Source: Chelatococcus sambhunathii
Lineage (GTDB): Bacteria > Pseudomonadota > Alphaproteobacteria > Rhizobiales > Beijerinckiaceae
Length of the DNA stretch: 64,000 nt
Assembly (NCBI RefSeq): GCF_001418005.1
Contig: NZ_LIOL01000013.1
Location: 1-64,000 of the forward strand
Direction: 5' to 3'
Shown here in pieces: positions 60,194-64,000 of this stretch (the first letter of the stretch is position 1; each line of letters opens with the position of its first letter). Below the pieces are notes generated by a model that saw nothing but the letters and a program-made list of their open reading frames with translations, was not told where the DNA came from and searched no databases. Position numbers and translations under genes: made by a program.

Positions 60194-61384
60194 ATGACCG
60201 AGCAACCGCCACCTGCTGCATTGCCGCCGACGGGCGCGGCCGCGCCGTGCCGCGTGACGCGCCTCGGCCTGCGCGACTTCCGCAGCTATCGCGCCCTCGA
60301 CGCCGACATCGACGCGCCGCTCGTCGCCCTCGTCGGCGAGAATGGCGCCGGCAAGACCAACGTGCTCGAGGCACTGTCGCTGTTCACGGCGGGCCGCGGT
60401 TTGCGGCGTGCTGATCTCGCTACGATGGCGGCGCATGAGGGGCCCGGCACCTTCTCCGTCGCTGTCGCGCTCGACACCCGCTGGGGCGGCGTCCGGCTCG
60501 GCACGGGAACGGAGCGCGCGCCGGACGGCGGCCTTGCACGCCGCTGCCGGATCGACGGCGAGACGGCGGGCTCCCCGGCCGCCTTCGCCGAATATGTGCG
60601 CGTCGTCTGGCTGACGCCGGCACTCGACGGCCTCTTCACCGGCACCCCCGGCGACCGGCGGCGCTTTCTCGACCGGCTCGTCCTCGCCGTCGACCCCGCC
60701 CACGGCACGCGCGTCAATGCCTTCGAGCGCGCCCTGCGCAGCCGCAACCGCGTGCTCGAGGAGCATCCACGCAACACCGCCTGGCTTGACGCCATCGAGA
60801 CCGAACTCGCCGAGCTCGCCGTCGCCGTGGCCGCCGCCCGGCGCGAGACCGTCACCCGTCTCGCCGCCCTCATCCTCGCGGCCCGCGACGACGCCTCGCC
60901 CTTTCCCTGGGGCGATCTCGCCATCGCGGGCGCGTTCGAGGACATGGCCGCCGACCGGCCGGCCGTCGAGGTGGAGGATCTTTACCGCGCCCACCTCGCC
61001 GAGAGCCGCATGCGCGACCGGGCCGCCGGGCGCACGCTCGCCGGCCCGCAGGCGAGCGACCTCACCGTGCGCCACGGGCCGAAGGACACGCCGGCCGCCG
61101 AATGCTCCACCGGCGAGCAGAAGGCCCTCCTCATCGGGCTCGTGCTCGCCCATGCCCGCCTCGTTGCCGCCATGAGCGGCCTAGCCCCGCTCGTGCTCCT
61201 CGACGAGATCGCCGCCCATCTCGACCCGCGGCGGCGCGCCGCGCTTTACGGCACGCTTGCCGCACTCGGCAGCCAGGTCTGGATGACCGGCGCCGATCCG
61301 GCCCTCTTCGCCGACCTGCCCGCGGACGCCGTGCGCTTCGCCGTGACGCCGGGCCGGCTCACACCGGCTGCGCCCGCCGCATGA
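60194..61384 (+). CDS. recF: DNA replication and repair protein RecF
   Basis: SMC-like ATPase that with RecO and RecR loads RecA at gaps. 396 residues: RLGLRDFRSYRALD, Walker A GENGAGKTNVLEALSLFTAGRGLR, the signature-region CSTGEQKALLIGLVLAHA, and Walker B LVLLDEIAAHLDPRRRAALY. An N-terminal leader of about 18 residues precedes the first strand. Normal neighbour of dnaN. Downstream, a decayed DUF817 gene and a LysE gene separate it from gyrB. Confidence 0.95.
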   Translation: MTEQPPPAALPPTGAAAPCRVTRLGLRDFRSYRALDADIDAPLVALVGENGAGKTNVLEALSLFTAGRGLRRADLATMAAHEGPGTFSVAVALDTRWGGVRLGTGTERAPDGGLARRCRIDGETAGSPAAFAEYVRVVWLTPALDGLFTGTPGDRRRFLDRLVLAVDPAHGTRVNAFERALRSRNRVLEEHPRNTAWLDAIETELAELAVAVAAARRETVTRLAALILAARDDASPFPWGDLAIAGAFEDMAADRPAVEVEDLYRAHLAESRMRDRAAGRTLAGPQASDLTVRHGPKDTPAAECSTGEQKALLIGLVLAHARLVAAMSGLAPLVLLDEIAAHLDPRRRAALYGTLAALGSQVWMTGADPALFADLPADAVRFAVTPGRLTPAAPAA

Positions 61385-61465
61385 AACGAGCGCTGGTGCC
61401 GATCATGCTCACCGGGCAGGTCTGAGGCCATCGGACTGACCGGTCCATCGTCACGACGGCCCGTC

Positions 61466-61700
61466 GCCGCGGCAATTCTCGTGCAGGTCGCCTCCATCCT
61501 GCTGAAGCTCGGTGAGCTGCAGGAAGCCTACATTATCCGCCCTAGCCATGTCCCGGCACGGGATTGACCATCTTCAAGACGCACGCCGGCAGCTGATCCC
61601 GCAGTGGCGCTGCGCATCGGCGGCGTGCCGCTCTTTGCCGGCTTCATGTGCGGGCGTCGGCAAGCTGCACGTCACCGTCGCCCATCCGCCGCCGGAATGA
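61466..61700 (+). pseudogene. Decayed DUF817 family membrane protein
   Basis: Between recF and the LysE gene, three frames hold pieces in DUF817 order: AILVQVASILLKLGELQEAYII, then IFKTHAGS (about 61569 onward), then IGGVPLFAGFM and finally VTVAHPPPE. Intact relatives read continuously through ...EIFKTHAGSW...RIGGVPLFSGFMYAAVGSY. Stops and frameshifts separate the pieces and both ends are missing. The segment is thus a remnant of a multi-helix membrane protein of unknown role. Identification rests on these short motifs. Confidence 0.6.
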
Positions 61701-61791
61701 TTACGCCGGCGATGCCGGACTTCGCGGATGCCGGCATTTCTGCTAAGAACGGGGCGGTCGCCGGGGAGAAGCGCTGATCCGCCCGCGACGC

Positions 61792-62433
61792 ATGGAGTTG
61801 CTGCTGTTCATGTCCGGTCTCGACCTCACGGGTCTTCTCGTCTTCGCCGGTACGCTCGCCGTGGCGGCCGCCTCACCCGGTCCCGGCATCGCCGCGATCG
61901 TCGCGCGTGTGCTCGGCCGCGGCACACAGGGAGCCGCCGCCTTCACGGCCGGCCTCGCCATCGGCGATGTCGTGTGGCTGACCTTCGCCGTGACGGGCCT
62001 CGCCGTCCTCGCCCAGACCTTCCATGGCGTCTTCCTCGTGGTGAAATACGCCGGCGCGGCCTATCTGCTCTATCTTGCCTGGAAGCTGTGGAGTGCCCCG
62101 GCCGAAGCGCGCGAGATCGAGGCGGACCGCCGGCGTGAGCACCCGGTTAAGCTGTTCTTCGCCGGGCTCGCCGTCACGCTCGGCAACCCCAAGGTCATCG
62201 TCTTCTATCTCGCGCTCGTGCCGAACATCGTCGACCTCGCCCGCCTCGATGCCGTGGGCTATGTCGAACTCGTCGTCGTGACGCTGAGTATTCTCGCCGC
62301 GGTCTTCTCGGCCTATATCGTCCTTGCCGCCCGCGCGCGCCGCCTCTTCACGAGCGCTCAGGCGGTGCGCCTCGTCAACCGCGCCACCGGGACGATGATG
62401 GCCGGCGCGGCCGTTGCGGTGGCGAGCCGTTGA
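61792..62433 (+). CDS. LysE family exporter
   Basis: A 213-residue inner-membrane transporter of the LysE/RhtB family with about six helices. The family mark is the early PGPG motif in VAAASPGPGIAAIVARVLGRG; KYAGAAYLLYLAWKLW and FFAGLAVTLGNPKVIVFYLALVPNIV are also typical. Members export basic or neutral amino acids or homoserine lactones; the substrate is unknown here. Start ATG 61792 is the first in frame. It sits between recF and gyrB, in place of the more usual direct neighbourhood. Confidence 0.9.
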   Translation: MELLLFMSGLDLTGLLVFAGTLAVAAASPGPGIAAIVARVLGRGTQGAAAFTAGLAIGDVVWLTFAVTGLAVLAQTFHGVFLVVKYAGAAYLLYLAWKLWSAPAEAREIEADRRREHPVKLFFAGLAVTLGNPKVIVFYLALVPNIVDLARLDAVGYVELVVVTLSILAAVFSAYIVLAARARRLFTSAQAVRLVNRATGTMMAGAAVAVASR

Positions 62434-62574
62434 CGGGACGCATCGGAGCCAGGGCAAGGCTGCAAATGAGGCCGCAAAAGCGGCCGCAATACGTGCAATC
62501 GCCCGGTTGAGACACTAAATTCAATAGTCGAATCAAGCCTGTCGCACGCTTCGCGTGCGGCTCAGGATCATTGA

Positions 62575-64000
<1,426 letters not shown>

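Overview
The window reads as a chromosome segment of a high-GC alphaproteobacterium, most likely of the order Hyphomicrobiales (Rhizobiales). The pointers are the rpsT-dnaA-dnaN-recF-gyrB neighbourhood, FzlA, an OlsB-like ornithine acyltransferase, a PmtA-type phospholipid methyltransferase, a class II (CP4-like) AroA, the Hsp20-DUF1150 pair, and a FYDLN acidic-tail protein beside tRNA-Ala. Genus cannot be fixed from the sequence. Coding density is very high; most genes are housekeeping genes of normal length.

Layout. 1-4.4 kb: a broken-off IS5-type element, infC (with a rare AUU start), a GT4 glycosyltransferase, an alpha/beta hydrolase, and a heat-shock unit (Hsp20 + DUF1150) behind a sigma-32-type promoter. 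4.3-8.4 kb: tRNA-Ala(GGC), FYDLN protein, aroA-cmk, a secreted VWA protein, mgsA. 8.4-15.6 kb: hrpB, a chemoreceptor whose stop codon is built by a 419-bp IS derivative, DUF2244, nth, uppP. 15.8-24.4 kb: fzlA-queG-SDR operon, olsB-like gene, hybrid histidine kinase, comM, an unknown membrane protein. 24.4-30.8 kb: mutS, malic enzyme, an orphan gene tail next to a solo IS end, ada-type DNA repair gene. 31-40.4 kb: dnaK-dnaJ, pmtA, a histidine-phosphatase-like protein, pyrF, DUF1330, GNAT, dapB, gpmA, alkB, a secreted unknown. 40.4-51.7 kb: a frameshifted VOC gene, grpE, glnD, OsmC, gshB, yraN-rsmI, an LpoA-like lipoprotein, hemW, rdgB, rph. 52-56.3 kb: GYD protein, SDR, mutM, a crotonase, TauE/SafE transporter, rpsT. 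56.4-64 kb: a long, palindrome-rich gap, then dnaA, dnaN, recF, a decayed DUF817 gene, a LysE exporter and the first 470 codons of gyrB.

Functionally the segment holds replication initiation and the clamp (dnaA, dnaN, recF, gyrB), DNA repair (mutS, nth, mutM, ada, alkB, recF), the DnaK/DnaJ/GrpE machine plus Hsp20, translation and tRNA modification (infC, rpsT, rsmI, queG, rph, tRNA-Ala), envelope and division genes (uppP, fzlA, olsB-like, pmtA, LpoA-like) and nitrogen control (glnD).

I see no prophage, CRISPR array, defence island or biosynthetic cluster. The unusual content is at smaller scale: start-codon exceptions (infC, queG), IS scars, three decayed genes, inverted repeats before dnaA, and a few conserved genes of unknown function. 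I did not find a convincing new multi-gene system.
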